DNA of 64,000 nt, from NCBI RefSeq assembly GCF_001562415.1, contig NZ_LOEE01000028.1, forward strand, positions 210,137-274,136. The letters are read 5' to 3'. A program made the translations under genes and the position numbers. The notes under the pieces are model-generated. The model did not search any database and was not told the origin of the DNA. It was given only the letters and a program-made list of their open reading frames with translations. Positions 44,371-53,295 of the stretch are shown here, in pieces (the stretch's first letter is position 1; every line of letters begins with the position of its first letter). Origin of the DNA: Thermotalea metallivorans (GTDB lineage: Bacteria > Bacillota > Clostridia > Peptostreptococcales > Thermotaleaceae).

Positions 44371-44386
44371 ATTTATTTTGGAAATA

Positions 44387-44420
44387 TTGGCAAGGATGCC
44401 AAATGAAAAATCAAGGAGGA
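44387..44420 (+). promoter_or_regulatory. CsrA-binding hairpin and SD overlap in flagellin leader
   Basis: Stem TTGGCA/TGCCAA (44387-44392, 44397-44402) presents AGGA as a four-base loop, the ideal CsrA site. A second GGA lies in the SD AAGGAGGA at 44413-44420. Two sites bridged by one CsrA dimer would block ribosomes, as shown for B. subtilis hag. Confidence 0.75.
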
Positions 44421-44427
44421 ATATATT

Positions 44428-45258
44428 ATGAGAATTAACAACAACTTAATGGCAATGAATGCCCACAGACAATTAGCAATTAACAACGCAGCACAAGGCA
44501 AGTCTTTAGAAAAACTTTCTTCAGGATTCAGAATCAACAGAGCCGGAGACGACGCTGCTGGTCTTGCTATTTCTGAAAAAATGAGAGGGCAGATCAGAGG
44601 TTTGCAGCAAGCATCAAGAAATGCCCAGGACGGTATTTCATTAGTGCAAACTGCAGAGGGTGCAATGAATGAAACCCATGCCATTCTTCAGAGGATGAGA
44701 GAGTTGGCTGTACAAGGTGCAAATAGCACAAATGTAACTGCTGACAGATTGGCTATCAAGGAAGAATTGGTTGCATTACATTCAGAAATCACTAGAATTG
44801 CAAACAATACAGAGTTCAACACCCAAAGATTACTTGGTACGGCTGCACCTAGTGCCGTTGTAATCCATATTGGTGCCAATACTGGACAAAATATTGCCAT
44901 TGCATTCACAAATATGCAGGCATCAGGTACTTTAATCAACATTTCCACAGCAGATTTAGAAATCAGTGTTGGACAGTCTGTGTCCGATGCTTTGATTGGT
45001 ATCGTAGACAAAGCATTGACGGCTGTTTCTACGCAAAGAGCTAAGCTTGGAGCTATTCAAAATCGTTTAGAGCATACCATCAAGAACTTAGATACTGCTG
45101 CTGAAAACTTACAAGCTTCTGAATCAAGAATCAGAGATGTCGATATGGCTAGAGAAATGATGAACTTTACAAAACAAAATATCCTAAATCAAGCAGCAAC
45201 TGCGATGTTAGCTCAAGCTAACCAAGCTCCACAAGGGGTACTACAATTATTAAGATAG
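44428..45258 (+). CDS. hag: Flagellin
   Basis: Protein of 276 aa, a compact flagellin made of D0/D1 with a short variable middle. The N-terminus MRINNNLMAMNAHRQL and LEKLSSGFRINRAGDDAAGL and the C-terminus ESRIRDVDMAREMMNFTKQN and APQGVLQLLR are canonical. It is the probable acceptor of pseudaminic acid added by the Maf proteins encoded next. Preceded by sigma-D promoter and CsrA sites, followed by a strong hairpin. Confidence 0.97.
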   Translation: MRINNNLMAMNAHRQLAINNAAQGKSLEKLSSGFRINRAGDDAAGLAISEKMRGQIRGLQQASRNAQDGISLVQTAEGAMNETHAILQRMRELAVQGANSTNVTADRLAIKEELVALHSEITRIANNTEFNTQRLLGTAAPSAVVIHIGANTGQNIAIAFTNMQASGTLINISTADLEISVGQSVSDALIGIVDKALTAVSTQRAKLGAIQNRLEHTIKNLDTAAENLQASESRIRDVDMAREMMNFTKQNILNQAATAMLAQANQAPQGVLQLLR

Positions 45259-45267
45259 TAAAAATTC

Positions 45268-45307
45268 AATAAATATAGCCAGCGACTTCATGCTGGCTAT
45301 ATTTATT
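45268..45307 (+). terminator. Flagellin terminator
   Basis: Perfect 16-bp stem AATAAATATAGCCAGC/GCTGGCTATATTTATT, 8-nt loop. Little T-run after it, so some read-through into the Maf genes is possible. Confidence 0.75.
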
Positions 45308-45323
45308 AAAGGAGAAAAGAAGG

Positions 45324-45596
45324 ATGAATGCGGCGAAAGTTGAAAATTTGAAGAAAATGTTGCGCACAGGGAAATGGAATGATGCTCAGGTCTTGTTGAA
45401 TCAGGAAATTGAGGCGGTGGTGCAATATTTATCGAAAAATGATTTGATAGCATCTCAAACCATCCATGAGTTTAATGAAATATTATATATTATGCAGCAG
45501 GCTATAGAATATCAGGATGTCGTTTTGTTATGCGATATTATAGAATATGAGATGGAACCATTTATAGACACATATATCACTAAAACGAGGGGTTAG
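45324..45596 (+). CDS. Small helical protein, companion of Maf 1
   Basis: 90 aa, fully helical, no signal or membrane segment. Ends with YQDVVLLCDIIEYEMEPFI, closely matching HQDYVLLADVLEYELLPVL in the 117-aa protein at 47562 that precedes the second maf. It is one base from the maf 1 start, with AAAGGAG upstream. Function unknown; the pairing suggests a chaperone or adaptor for flagellin glycosylation. Confidence 0.78.
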   Translation: MNAAKVENLKKMLRTGKWNDAQVLLNQEIEAVVQYLSKNDLIASQTIHEFNEILYIMQQAIEYQDVVLLCDIIEYEMEPFIDTYITKTRG

Positions 45597-45597
45597 T

Positions 45598-47544
45598 ATG
45601 AATCAGACAATATATGAAAGGAATATTGATGCGTTCAAGAAATCACAGCCATATATCGTAGAGGTTATAGAAGATATTGACCTGAAAGATCAAGATGAAT
45701 GTATTGTTTTTGAAGGAATGAATGGCTGCCATGTTCTAAAGGTTAAAAAAGAAGATGGAAATTATATTCTGTACAATAGTTTCTATAATCCTTACAAAGA
45801 AGCAAAGGAGATCACCCAAAATATAGACTACACAATTAATCGAAGTCTGATTTTAGCAATTGGCGTAGGGATGGGGTATCATTTGCTGGAAATACTCAAT
45901 CATCTCAATGAAAAATCTGTCCTTCTAGTAATAGAAAGGAATAAAATAATTTTTAAAAATTTACTATATTATGTGGATTTATCTGATGCTATACTGGCGG
46001 GGAAAATATTCTTTATACTGGGTGATTTTGAAAAAGATGAATTGACAATACAAATAAAAAGCATGTTAAGAAAATTTTTCGTAAACATTCTATCCATACA
46101 GACCCAGATATTGCCCATAGCAGATATGAATTATGTAAGATATTGCAAGAAGATATTAAAATGCATATCAGACTTTAAATCCACTTTAATGTTTACATTA
46201 GGAAATAGTATAGATGACACATTAATAGGTATTGACAATAGAATTAGAAATCTGCCGCACATTATTAAGAATCCTGGACTTAAAGACTTTATGAAAAAGT
46301 ATGGGAATATTTATAAAGGGAAGCCTGCTATCATTATTGCTTCAGGTCCTTCCTTGGATAAAAATATTCATCAGCTTCAGCTTGCACAGGGAAAAGCCCT
46401 GTTATTAGCCTGTGACGGATCTATGGAGTCTTTAAAAAAACATAATATTGTACCTGATGTCGTAAGCTCGGTAGAAAGAATTATGCTGACGTATGAGGCT
46501 TTTTACAAGGGGAAAAAAATGCCGGATGATACGGTATTGGCAGCCCCGGCAGTAGTTAGACCTGAAATTTTTCAAACATTTAATACCAAAACCTTAAGTT
46601 TATTTAAAAGTGAACCTATTGCAGAATGGTTTAATAAAATGGTCTACGATAAGGGGATGGTATGGTCAGGAGCTTCTGTTGCCCATCAATTAATGGGCTT
46701 GGCGTTGGCTTTAGGCGCAGATCCCATTATCTTGGTAGGGCAGGATTTGGCTTATTCACCGGATGGCGTATCCCATACCAGTGAAGCAGCTGTCAAAGAA
46801 AAAGTGGATTTAAGTAATATTGAAATTTATGTAAAAGATATCCACGGCAGGGATGTTCCTACTACCTTCGTGTGGAAAAAATTTCTAGAAATTTACGAAA
46901 ATGCCATCAGCAGCCTCAAAATTAATTGTATCGATGCAACGGAAGGTGGTGCCTATATTCAGGGTACCAAGGTGATGCCCTTGAGAGAAGTCATCGAAAA
47001 TTACTGTTCAGAAGAACTGCCGAAATTTAGAACTCTTATAGACAGTATTGAAGTTGAAAAAGAATATATCCACAGAGCATATCGAAAGGTGCTGCGGTCC
47101 CTCATTCGATTGGCAAAAGTGTATGACGTAGTTGTAAAAAGATGCGAAAAGAGCTTAGCCCATAATCAACATGCAAAGACGTTGATTGAGAATGGAATTC
47201 AAACAGATGAAGAACTGGATCAAGTGTATGATGCCATAGATTATACGGAGTATAAGATTGTGAAAAAAATCAGAAAAGATCAAGGCTTAAACATGTTTTT
47301 TCAATATCCTATTATGGCAACGATCAATAAGATTAATGAATTAGGTACGGAAATTACATGGGATGTTTTAGCACGAAATTTGGATATACAAAAAGAACTA
47401 TTGGAAGTGATTATATATTACAGTAAAAAAATGTTGTTCATTTTGAAAGCAGGATTTGAATTTATTAAAGAAAAGGCTGCTGAAGAACTGAATTCTGATG
47501 AAATTTCCAATATAGAATATCCACACGGGATATTACCTAAGTAA
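45598..47544 (+). CDS. maf: Motility accessory factor Maf 1 (DUF115 glycosyltransferase)
   Basis: Protein of 648 aa. The central DUF115/MptE-like Rossmann domain shows KPAIIIASGPSLDKN, then ALLLACDGSMESLKKHNIVPD and GADPIILVGQDLAYSPDG, and EGGAYIQGTKVMPL after it. Maf proteins transfer nonulosonic acids such as pseudaminic acid to flagellin before export. The N-terminal 200 residues and the helical C-terminus are family-typical. First of three tandem copies. Confidence 0.9.
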   Translation: MNQTIYERNIDAFKKSQPYIVEVIEDIDLKDQDECIVFEGMNGCHVLKVKKEDGNYILYNSFYNPYKEAKEITQNIDYTINRSLILAIGVGMGYHLLEILNHLNEKSVLLVIERNKIIFKNLLYYVDLSDAILAGKIFFILGDFEKDELTIQIKSMLRKFFVNILSIQTQILPIADMNYVRYCKKILKCISDFKSTLMFTLGNSIDDTLIGIDNRIRNLPHIIKNPGLKDFMKKYGNIYKGKPAIIIASGPSLDKNIHQLQLAQGKALLLACDGSMESLKKHNIVPDVVSSVERIMLTYEAFYKGKKMPDDTVLAAPAVVRPEIFQTFNTKTLSLFKSEPIAEWFNKMVYDKGMVWSGASVAHQLMGLALALGADPIILVGQDLAYSPDGVSHTSEAAVKEKVDLSNIEIYVKDIHGRDVPTTFVWKKFLEIYENAISSLKINCIDATEGGAYIQGTKVMPLREVIENYCSEELPKFRTLIDSIEVEKEYIHRAYRKVLRSLIRLAKVYDVVVKRCEKSLAHNQHAKTLIENGIQTDEELDQVYDAIDYTEYKIVKKIRKDQGLNMFFQYPIMATINKINELGTEITWDVLARNLDIQKELLEVIIYYSKKMLFILKAGFEFIKEKAAEELNSDEISNIEYPHGILPK

Positions 47545-47561
47545 AAGAAAGGGCGGATAGA

Positions 47562-47915
47562 ATGGATAAAATTATCGGAGAAGCTTTCAATGAATTGCAG
47601 AATTATCTGTATAAGTTAACGCCTGCCATTGAAAAAACTGTACAATATTTCAGAGGACAAAAAGAAGATCAGGGATTGAATCTATTGATTCCAATTATTG
47701 ATGGATTGCATTGGGTCATCGAGGTTGTTCATGCCGCAAAGGATTGGCTGATCCATTATAACATTATGATGGATGAGAATGTAATGAATGAAAATTTAAG
47801 AGAAATGGTGTCTGCAATGGAGCATCAGGATTATGTGTTGTTGGCTGATGTATTAGAATATGAATTGCTTCCGGTATTGCAGCAGTTGGGTAAAGCGTTA
47901 GAAGAAGTACTATAA
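47562..47915 (+). CDS. Small helical protein, companion of Maf 2
   Basis: 117 aa, helical, starting MDKIIGEAFNELQNYLYKLT. Shares the C-terminal motif with the 45324 protein but is otherwise different, so the two are diverged paralogues. Located 17 nt after maf 1 and 22 nt before maf 2. Function unknown. Confidence 0.78.
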   Translation: MDKIIGEAFNELQNYLYKLTPAIEKTVQYFRGQKEDQGLNLLIPIIDGLHWVIEVVHAAKDWLIHYNIMMDENVMNENLREMVSAMEHQDYVLLADVLEYELLPVLQQLGKALEEVL

Positions 47916-47937
47916 GCCAGGATCAGGGTGTGCAGAC

Positions 47938-49329
47938 ATGATACAGAAAAATAATCTTGAAGTTTTGAAAAATGCATATCCCCATGTCTATGAAAAACTA
48001 ATCAATATGGATTCGTCATATGATGGGGATTATATGGTAGTCAATGGGCCCAATACATCTCCAACATTAAAGATTATTCATAATCAAGAACAGTTTTTTT
48101 TGCATAGTAAATATGATCCCATGGCTGAAGCAAGGAAATTTGTGGAGGAATACCATGATCATGCCATAGATTCCTATATTATTTATGGTTTTGGATTTGC
48201 CTATCATATCAGAGAAATGATGGAAAAAAATAAGGATGCCCAAATTTTTGTTCTGGAAACAAACAAAAAAATATTCAAGGCAGCCATGGAAAATATAGAT
48301 TTAAGAGATATACTGACATGTCCAAATGTAAAAATATACCTGGAAGACAATCTGCCTGATTTTGCAGACCGTTTGAAACAACTGCTCAGCATTGATTCAA
48401 AAAAATTAATTATTCATTCCCCTTCTTTAAAGGCAATGCCCAATGAATTGCGAGAAATAAAATACCTGTTAGAGAATTATAAAATTCATGAAAATACAAT
48501 CAAACGTTTTGGAGATCAACTGGCACAAAATTTTGCAATTAATATCCAATATTATGATAAAAATGTAGATATTCTTTTTAAAAAATTTCAAGGAATTCCT
48601 ATTATTATTGTATCTGCAGGACCATCCTTGGATAAAAATAAACACCTGCTTCGTGAGGCAAAAGGAAAAGCCATTATTTTTGCAGTTGGAACAGCGCTGA
48701 AACCGCTTTTTCATGCAGGCATACATCCGGACCTTGCTGTTATAACAGATCCACAGGATATCGTCTATAATCAACTGGAGGGTTTAGATATTGAAATTCC
48801 TTTAATAATATTATCTACTTGTAACAGAAAGGTAGCACAAAACTACAAGGGGATAAAATTTTTAGCTTTACAACAGGGATTTGAATTAGCTGAAAGATAT
48901 AGCAGACAACAGCAGCATCAGTTAATACGAACGGGAGGATCTGTTTCCACTACAGCTTTAGACATCGCCATTCGGTTTGGCTGCAATCCTATTATTTTTG
49001 CAGGACAAGATTTGGCTTATACCTATGGGAAATCACATGTGAAAGGAACGTATTTTTATAAGGAAATCGAAGAATACAGAAGTTTGAGGGCAGTACCCGG
49101 AAATGAAGAAAACGTTGTTTACACAAGCAGCAACCTGTATGCTTATTTGAAATGGATTGAAAGAAGAGTCCGGGAAGAAAAAAACATTCGTTTTATTAAT
49201 GCTACAGAAGGCGGTGCCCTAATTGAAGGAACGGAAATTATGACATTACAGGAAGTAAACGACACTATCTTAAAGGGGAGCAGTCATAACATTCTTATGA
49301 AATTAAGGGAGCTCGTTAAAAATGAATGA
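47938..49329 (+). CDS. maf: Motility accessory factor Maf 2 (DUF115)
   Basis: Protein of 463 aa, the shortest of the three. DUF115 motifs are IIIVSAGPSLDKNKHLLREA, FAVGTALKPLFHAGIHPDLA, NPIIFAGQDLAYTYGKSH and ATEGGALIEGTEIMTL. It lacks the long C-terminal helical region of copies 1 and 3. It overlaps maf 3 by 8 nt. Confidence 0.9.
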   Translation: MIQKNNLEVLKNAYPHVYEKLINMDSSYDGDYMVVNGPNTSPTLKIIHNQEQFFLHSKYDPMAEARKFVEEYHDHAIDSYIIYGFGFAYHIREMMEKNKDAQIFVLETNKKIFKAAMENIDLRDILTCPNVKIYLEDNLPDFADRLKQLLSIDSKKLIIHSPSLKAMPNELREIKYLLENYKIHENTIKRFGDQLAQNFAINIQYYDKNVDILFKKFQGIPIIIVSAGPSLDKNKHLLREAKGKAIIFAVGTALKPLFHAGIHPDLAVITDPQDIVYNQLEGLDIEIPLIILSTCNRKVAQNYKGIKFLALQQGFELAERYSRQQQHQLIRTGGSVSTTALDIAIRFGCNPIIFAGQDLAYTYGKSHVKGTYFYKEIEEYRSLRAVPGNEENVVYTSSNLYAYLKWIERRVREEKNIRFINATEGGALIEGTEIMTLQEVNDTILKGSSHNILMKLRELVKNE

Positions 49330-51163
49330 TATCTATTCCATGAATAAACTTGCATTATCGAAGAGATATCCTAATCTTCAAAAAAGCGTGGAAAAATTTA
49401 CGGATAAAAAATACATTGTAGAAATTGTGGATGCTAAGGATAATAATAAAACTATGTATGTTATCCACGAAGGAAAAACCTTTTATATACACAGCAAATA
49501 TGCACCGGTCAAAGAGGCGTACGATTGGATAAAAAATCTAAATTTTGACAGGGATTCTACAATATTAATTTTTGGGTGTGGTTTGGCCTATCATATTAAA
49601 GAATTATGCAGACAAATTTGTGATCACAATAGGATGCTGATTGTTGAGCCCAGCATAGAAATTTTTCATGAAGCATTGAAATATATTGATTTTACTGATA
49701 TTATCAATCATCCCAATATCATATTGATAGTTGGAGACACATTAAAAGAAATAGAAGGGTTGTTGTGGAAATATGTGCCTTGGGAGCATATGCACCACCT
49801 GCGGATAGCCAGCATTACGAATTATCATAAGTTATTTCCAAAGGAATATCTTGATTTTCAGAATGCCATTGATAAAGTCATGAGAGAAGAAAAGTTATAT
49901 AAAAATACACTTCTTCGTTTTGCAAAAACCTGGCAAAGAAATCTGCTTACAAACATACCCTATCTTGTAAGAAGTTATGACATAAGCAGTTTATTTGGCA
50001 TTTTTCAAAACAAACCTGTTATTATTGTTTCTGCAGGACCTTCATTGAGCAAGAATGTAGAATTCTTGAAAGATGCAAAAGGAAAAGCCATGATTATTTG
50101 TGTTGGAACGGCTCTCAGAACGGTAATCAATGCAGGAATTGAACCGGATTTGATTATTGCAATGGATGGTGGAGAAATAAATTATAGACATTTTGAAAAT
50201 ATAATGTATTCGGATATACCCCTTGTATATGGAATCAAAGTATTTCCAGAAATATTACAGAATCATCAAGGAAAGAAATTTGTATTTTATACGGAAGACG
50301 GCTGTATGGAAAAAATTTTGAAAGATTTAGATTTGGAAATAGGGGTGCTGGCATGTGGGGGGTCTGTTTCAAATAGTGCATTTGATCTGGCTGTAAAAAT
50401 GGGTGGGAACCCCATCATATTTGTAGGACAAGACCTAGCATACACCGATGGAAAAACCCATGCAAAGTATTCGATATATGAGGAAGATACAATAAAAGAT
50501 AGTGAAAATTTGCTGAAAGTGAAAGATATTTATGGGAAAGATATTGTTACTTCCCCGTCTTTATTTTCTGTATTAAACTGGTTTGAAAATGAAATTCAAA
50601 AGGATAAAACCGAAAGATTATATATTGATGCAACGGAGGGGGGAGCATATATTGAGGGAACTCGGATTATGCCTCTTTGGCAAGTAATTAGAGAATATTG
50701 CCAAAACCCAGTAAATATCCATGAATTATTGAATGGTGCCGTTGAAAATAGATTTGTGAAATTGAATCAATATAATGAAAAAGTCATCACAAAATTAAAA
50801 CAAATAGAGGATAGAATCAGAGGTCTACAGGCAACTATTGATGAGGGGGCAAAACAAATATTGAAAATATCTGAAGAGAAACTGGAACAATGTTTACCAG
50901 AATTAGATAGAATCAATCTTTCTGTAAAAAAACAGATTGACCATTTATACATCTTACATTATATGTTACAATCTGTATTTCATGATATCCTAAATGATGA
51001 AGAATTTAAGAAACAGGAAAGCAAGCAAGAAATAAGAAGATTTCATAGGATCTATCGAGAAATTTCAAAAACCTTAGCATATATGGATCCTCTATTAAAA
51101 GAATGTATTGAACGTATAGAAAAAATGTCAAATAAAATGACTGAAAATCATTGGATGGCATAA
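49322..51163 (+). CDS. maf: Motility accessory factor Maf 3 (DUF115)
   Basis: Protein of 613 aa. DUF115 motifs include PVIIVSAGPSLSKNVEFLKD, VGTALRTVINAGIEPDLI, GGNPIIFVGQDLAYTDGKTH and ATEGGAYIEGTRIMPL. The 150-residue C-terminus is coiled coil. It is closer to Maf 2 than to Maf 1 in the core. The start ATG lies in the last codons of maf 2, so translation is coupled. Confidence 0.9.
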   Translation: MNDIYSMNKLALSKRYPNLQKSVEKFTDKKYIVEIVDAKDNNKTMYVIHEGKTFYIHSKYAPVKEAYDWIKNLNFDRDSTILIFGCGLAYHIKELCRQICDHNRMLIVEPSIEIFHEALKYIDFTDIINHPNIILIVGDTLKEIEGLLWKYVPWEHMHHLRIASITNYHKLFPKEYLDFQNAIDKVMREEKLYKNTLLRFAKTWQRNLLTNIPYLVRSYDISSLFGIFQNKPVIIVSAGPSLSKNVEFLKDAKGKAMIICVGTALRTVINAGIEPDLIIAMDGGEINYRHFENIMYSDIPLVYGIKVFPEILQNHQGKKFVFYTEDGCMEKILKDLDLEIGVLACGGSVSNSAFDLAVKMGGNPIIFVGQDLAYTDGKTHAKYSIYEEDTIKDSENLLKVKDIYGKDIVTSPSLFSVLNWFENEIQKDKTERLYIDATEGGAYIEGTRIMPLWQVIREYCQNPVNIHELLNGAVENRFVKLNQYNEKVITKLKQIEDRIRGLQATIDEGAKQILKISEEKLEQCLPELDRINLSVKKQIDHLYILHYMLQSVFHDILNDEEFKKQESKQEIRRFHRIYREISKTLAYMDPLLKECIERIEKMSNKMTENHWMA

Positions 51164-51186
51164 ATGGAAATTTATGCTGTTTTTTT
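51158..51186 (+). terminator. Terminator after maf 3
   Basis: Stem GCATAAAT/ATTTATGC, loop GGAA, then TGTTTTTTT; the stem overlaps the maf 3 stop codon. Confidence 0.85.
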
Positions 51187-51190
51187 GTAC

Positions 51191-51217
51191 TAAAGTCTGT
51201 TTCGTTTTTTCCGATAC
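51191..51217 (+). promoter_or_regulatory. Sigma-D promoter of the pseudaminic acid operon
   Basis: TAAA, 15-nt spacer, TCCGATAC (7/8 match to the -10). Ties sugar synthesis to late flagellar expression. Confidence 0.7.
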
Positions 51218-51279
51218 ATTAAGGTGAAAAATAAAGCTTATTTTACCGGAAGGCCCGTTGATTGTAGGAGGAATTAAAA

Positions 51280-52305
51280 TTGGATGATACAATGTTTTTT
51301 AGAAATAAGAAAATATTAATTATCGGTGGTACGGGGACTATAGGAAGTAGTCTGGTGAAGACTTTACTGCCAAAAGGTGTAAGTGTTATCAGGGTATTAA
51401 GCAGAGACGAATATAAACAGTATTTTATGATGGAACAAATGAAAGACATAAAAAATATAAGATTTCTGTTGGGCGATGTAAGGGATTATGACCGAATCAA
51501 CAGAGCCATGGAAGACATTGATATTGTCTTCCATGCAGCGGCATTAAAGCATGTACCTGCTTGTGAATATAACCCTTTTGAAGCAGTGAAGACAAATGTA
51601 ATCGGTACGCAAAATGTCATTGAAGCGGCAATTCACAACAATGTAGAAAAAGTGATATTTACTTCAACAGATAAAACCATTGGTCCAACCAATACATATG
51701 GAGCAACAAAGTTGCTTGCAGAAAGACTGATATCTGCTGCCGACTATTATAAAGGGAGCCATAGGACGATTTTCGCGGCCGTCCGATTTGGCAACGTGAT
51801 GGGATCAAGGGGGTCTGTTATTCCATTGTTTAAACAACAAATTCTGCAAGGAAATCCCATAACCATTACGGATCCTGAAATGAGCAGATTTATGATGACC
51901 TTAACAGAAGCTACGAACTTAACCATAGAAGCATGCAAAAGAGCACAGGGAGGAGAATTGTTTATATTAAAAATGCCTGTTGTTCGTTTGCATGATCTGG
52001 CAGAGGTCGTTATTGAAGAAATGTCTGAAAAATATAATTTGGATCCGGATAAGATACGGATTGTAAAAACAGGATTAAGACCCGGGGAGAAAATGTATGA
52101 AGAATTAATGACTTATGAGGAGTCAAAATACGCCATAGAGTTTGATAATATGTTTGCAGTACCTCCATTGTTTAATCATAAGACTTATGAATATTCCGAT
52201 GGCAGACAGGCAGCAAGACAAACTTATAGTTCCCATGACATCGAGCCTATAAGTAAAGAAGAATTGAGAAGGCTTATCTTACAGGAAAAGTTGTTAGATT
52301 CATAA
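51280..52305 (+). CDS. PseB-like UDP-GlcNAc dehydratase/epimerase (first SDR)
   Basis: SDR of 341 aa in the CapD/PseB group. It has the NAD motif GGTGTIGSSLV, STDKTIGPTNTYGATK with catalytic Asp-Lys and Tyr-x3-Lys, and GLRPGEKMYEEL. Predicted to act on UDP-GlcNAc at the head of the CMP-pseudaminic acid route. The start is TTG at 51280 with TAGGAGG 8 nt upstream. With a second SDR next to it, it may do only part of the PseB reaction. Confidence 0.85.
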   Translation: MDDTMFFRNKKILIIGGTGTIGSSLVKTLLPKGVSVIRVLSRDEYKQYFMMEQMKDIKNIRFLLGDVRDYDRINRAMEDIDIVFHAAALKHVPACEYNPFEAVKTNVIGTQNVIEAAIHNNVEKVIFTSTDKTIGPTNTYGATKLLAERLISAADYYKGSHRTIFAAVRFGNVMGSRGSVIPLFKQQILQGNPITITDPEMSRFMMTLTEATNLTIEACKRAQGGELFILKMPVVRLHDLAEVVIEEMSEKYNLDPDKIRIVKTGLRPGEKMYEELMTYEESKYAIEFDNMFAVPPLFNHKTYEYSDGRQAARQTYSSHDIEPISKEELRRLILQEKLLDS

Positions 52306-52329
52306 AGAAATTTTGAAGGAGGAAAATCA

Positions 52330-53280
52330 ATGAAAGTTTTAGTGACAGGCGGCGCAGGATTTATCGGCAGATGGGTTGTAAAAAAATTATTAGAAGACGG
52401 ACACCATGTATGGGTATTGGACGACCTTTCGAATGGGAGAAAAGAGAACATTCAGGAATTTTTTCATTTAAGCAATTTTAAAGAATTCATTTATGGAGAT
52501 ATCAAAGATAAAAAAGCTTTAGAAAATTTATTTCAACAGCATCAATTTGATATATGCTATCATTTAGGTGCCAGCATTAATGTCCAGGATAGCCTGGATG
52601 ACCCTGAAACTACGTTTAACAATGATGTCATAGGCACTTTTCATGTCTTGGAATCATGTAAAAAACACCATACGAAAATCGTGTTCATGAGTACTTGCAT
52701 GGTATATGATCGGGCTAGTGACACAAGGGGAATTACCGAATTACATCCTACAAAACCGGCATCTCCTTATGCAGGAAGCAAAATATCGGGAGAAAATATG
52801 GTGCTTTCCTATTGGTATGGATATGGATTGCCTGTAGTAGTCATCCGCCCCTTTAATACTTACGGGCCATTTCAGAAAACGGGGGGAGAAGGCGGCGTTG
52901 TGGCCATATTCATTAAGAGAAATCTGGAAGGACAGACTTTACATATTTATGGAGATGGAACGCAAACGAGAGATTTATTGTATGTAGAAGATTGTGCCAG
53001 ATTTGTTGTGGAGGCAGGATATAGCGATGCAGTAAACGGAGAAATTGTAAATGCCGGTTTAGGGCAAGATATTACCATCAATGACCTTGCAAAACTGATC
53101 GCAAACTCTGAGGAGCAAATCAAGCATGTACCCCATATTCATCCCCAAAGTGAAATCCAGAAGTTATTGTGCAATTACGACAAAGCGAAAAAACTGTTAG
53201 GATGGGAGCCCAAGGTGAGTTTAGAGGAAGGAATTAAAAGAACGGAAGAATGGATTAAAAATAATCCGCATCTTATATAA
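52330..53280 (+). CDS. Extended SDR sugar-nucleotide epimerase/dehydratase (second SDR)
   Basis: Protein of 316 aa. NAD motif GGAGFIGRWVV, FMSTCMVYDRAS, the pair Tyr-x3-Lys in SPYAGSK and the substrate segment RPFNTYGPFQ. Resembles GDP-mannose or UDP-hexose 4,6-dehydratases and epimerases. Located between PseB-like and PseC genes. Could be the Pen-like partner of a two-enzyme start as described for Bacillus thuringiensis; this is inference. Confidence 0.8.
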   Translation: MKVLVTGGAGFIGRWVVKKLLEDGHHVWVLDDLSNGRKENIQEFFHLSNFKEFIYGDIKDKKALENLFQQHQFDICYHLGASINVQDSLDDPETTFNNDVIGTFHVLESCKKHHTKIVFMSTCMVYDRASDTRGITELHPTKPASPYAGSKISGENMVLSYWYGYGLPVVVIRPFNTYGPFQKTGGEGGVVAIFIKRNLEGQTLHIYGDGTQTRDLLYVEDCARFVVEAGYSDAVNGEIVNAGLGQDITINDLAKLIANSEEQIKHVPHIHPQSEIQKLLCNYDKAKKLLGWEPKVSLEEGIKRTEEWIKNNPHLI

Positions 53281-53295
53281 GTGGGGGGGTATACA

